Origin: CAMCXT01 sp046302715
GTDB lineage: Bacteria; Bacteroidota; Bacteroidia; M30B66
Length of the DNA: 15,774 bases
Direction: 5' to 3'
NCBI GenBank assembly: GCA_046302715.1
Contig: JBKCHQ010000025.1
Coordinates: 1 to 15,774 of the forward strand
Positions 15,748-15,774 of the stretch are shown one piece after another. The position numbers and the translations under genes are program-made. Numbering within the stretch: position 1 is the stretch's first letter; each line of letters starts with the position of its first letter. Below the pieces are notes generated by a model. It did no database searches, was not told the DNA's origin, and saw only the letters and a program-made list of their open reading frames with translations.

Positions 15748-15774
15748 TTAGGGGGGCTTCTTCAAGAATTTTTT
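15748..15774 (-). CDS. Possible C-terminal tail of an upstream gene (partial, runs off right edge)
   Basis: On the minus strand the last bases of the window read in frame as KKFLKKPP followed by TAA (15750-15748), about 97 bp before the start of the CNNM-type gene. A lysine-rich tail ending just there is what the end of an upstream co-directional gene could look like, but eight codons are far too few to be sure. The family cannot be identified. Confidence 0.2.
   Translation of the reverse strand, partial: KKFLKKPP

Noticed and set aside
15651..15774. TACTTTTA and TAAATTTA upstream of the CNNM-type gene as promoter -7 boxes
   Set aside because: Each lacks the final G of TAnnTTTG and no TTG sits at the right distance. 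The gene may instead be transcribed from further upstream, beyond the window.
1..15774. CRISPR array, IS element, tRNA/rRNA, phage or known defence-system genes
   Set aside because: No direct repeat arrays, transposase or integrase motifs, terminal inverted repeats, cloverleaf-like sequences or defence-type domains were seen in either strand.

Overview
The window looks like a stretch of chromosome from a member of the Bacteroidota. Three -7 boxes match the phylum's TAnnTTTG consensus. One secreted protein ends in a type IX secretion (T9SS) type A sorting domain, and Shine-Dalgarno signals are mostly weak. I cannot place it below phylum with confidence; a Flavobacteriales-like lineage is a guess. 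Coding density is high, and no gap between genes exceeds about 185 bp.

Left part (1-4800): the start of thrS (minus strand, running off the left edge) is divergent from a two-gene unit encoding a 2-oxoglutarate/Fe(II) oxygenase and a class I SAM methyltransferase, joined by a TAATG stop/start overlap. This unit converges, with only 5 bp between stop codons, on a pirin-family protein with a twin-arginine (Tat-like) N-terminus. Divergent from the pirin is an aldehyde dehydrogenase, which ends at a strong bidirectional hairpin terminator.

Middle (4814-6808): one 664-residue secreted protein with a signal peptide, three Asp-box (BNR) repeats and a C-terminal T9SS sorting domain. It has its own promoter.

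Right part (6920-15650): six minus-strand genes packed so tightly (gaps of 1-4 nt or overlaps of 1-4 nt) that they probably form one transcription unit. In order of transcription they are a CNNM/CorC-HlyC-type membrane protein, a CopA-like copper P-type ATPase, a GT4 glycosyltransferase, a Wzx-like polysaccharide flippase, a class I (Methyltransf_24-like) SAM methyltransferase and an AsnB-type amidotransferase. The last four look like a small surface-glycan module: add a sugar, flip it across the inner membrane, then modify by methylation and amidation. The first two are ion-transport proteins with no obvious link to glycans.

I found no CRISPR array, insertion sequence, rRNA, tRNA, phage gene or recognisable defence system. 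The points most worth following are the oxygenase-methyltransferase pair of unknown substrate with a perfect dyad at its promoter, the exported pirin, the glycan genes translationally coupled to a copper pump, and an unusual membrane-segment-8 signature in that pump.
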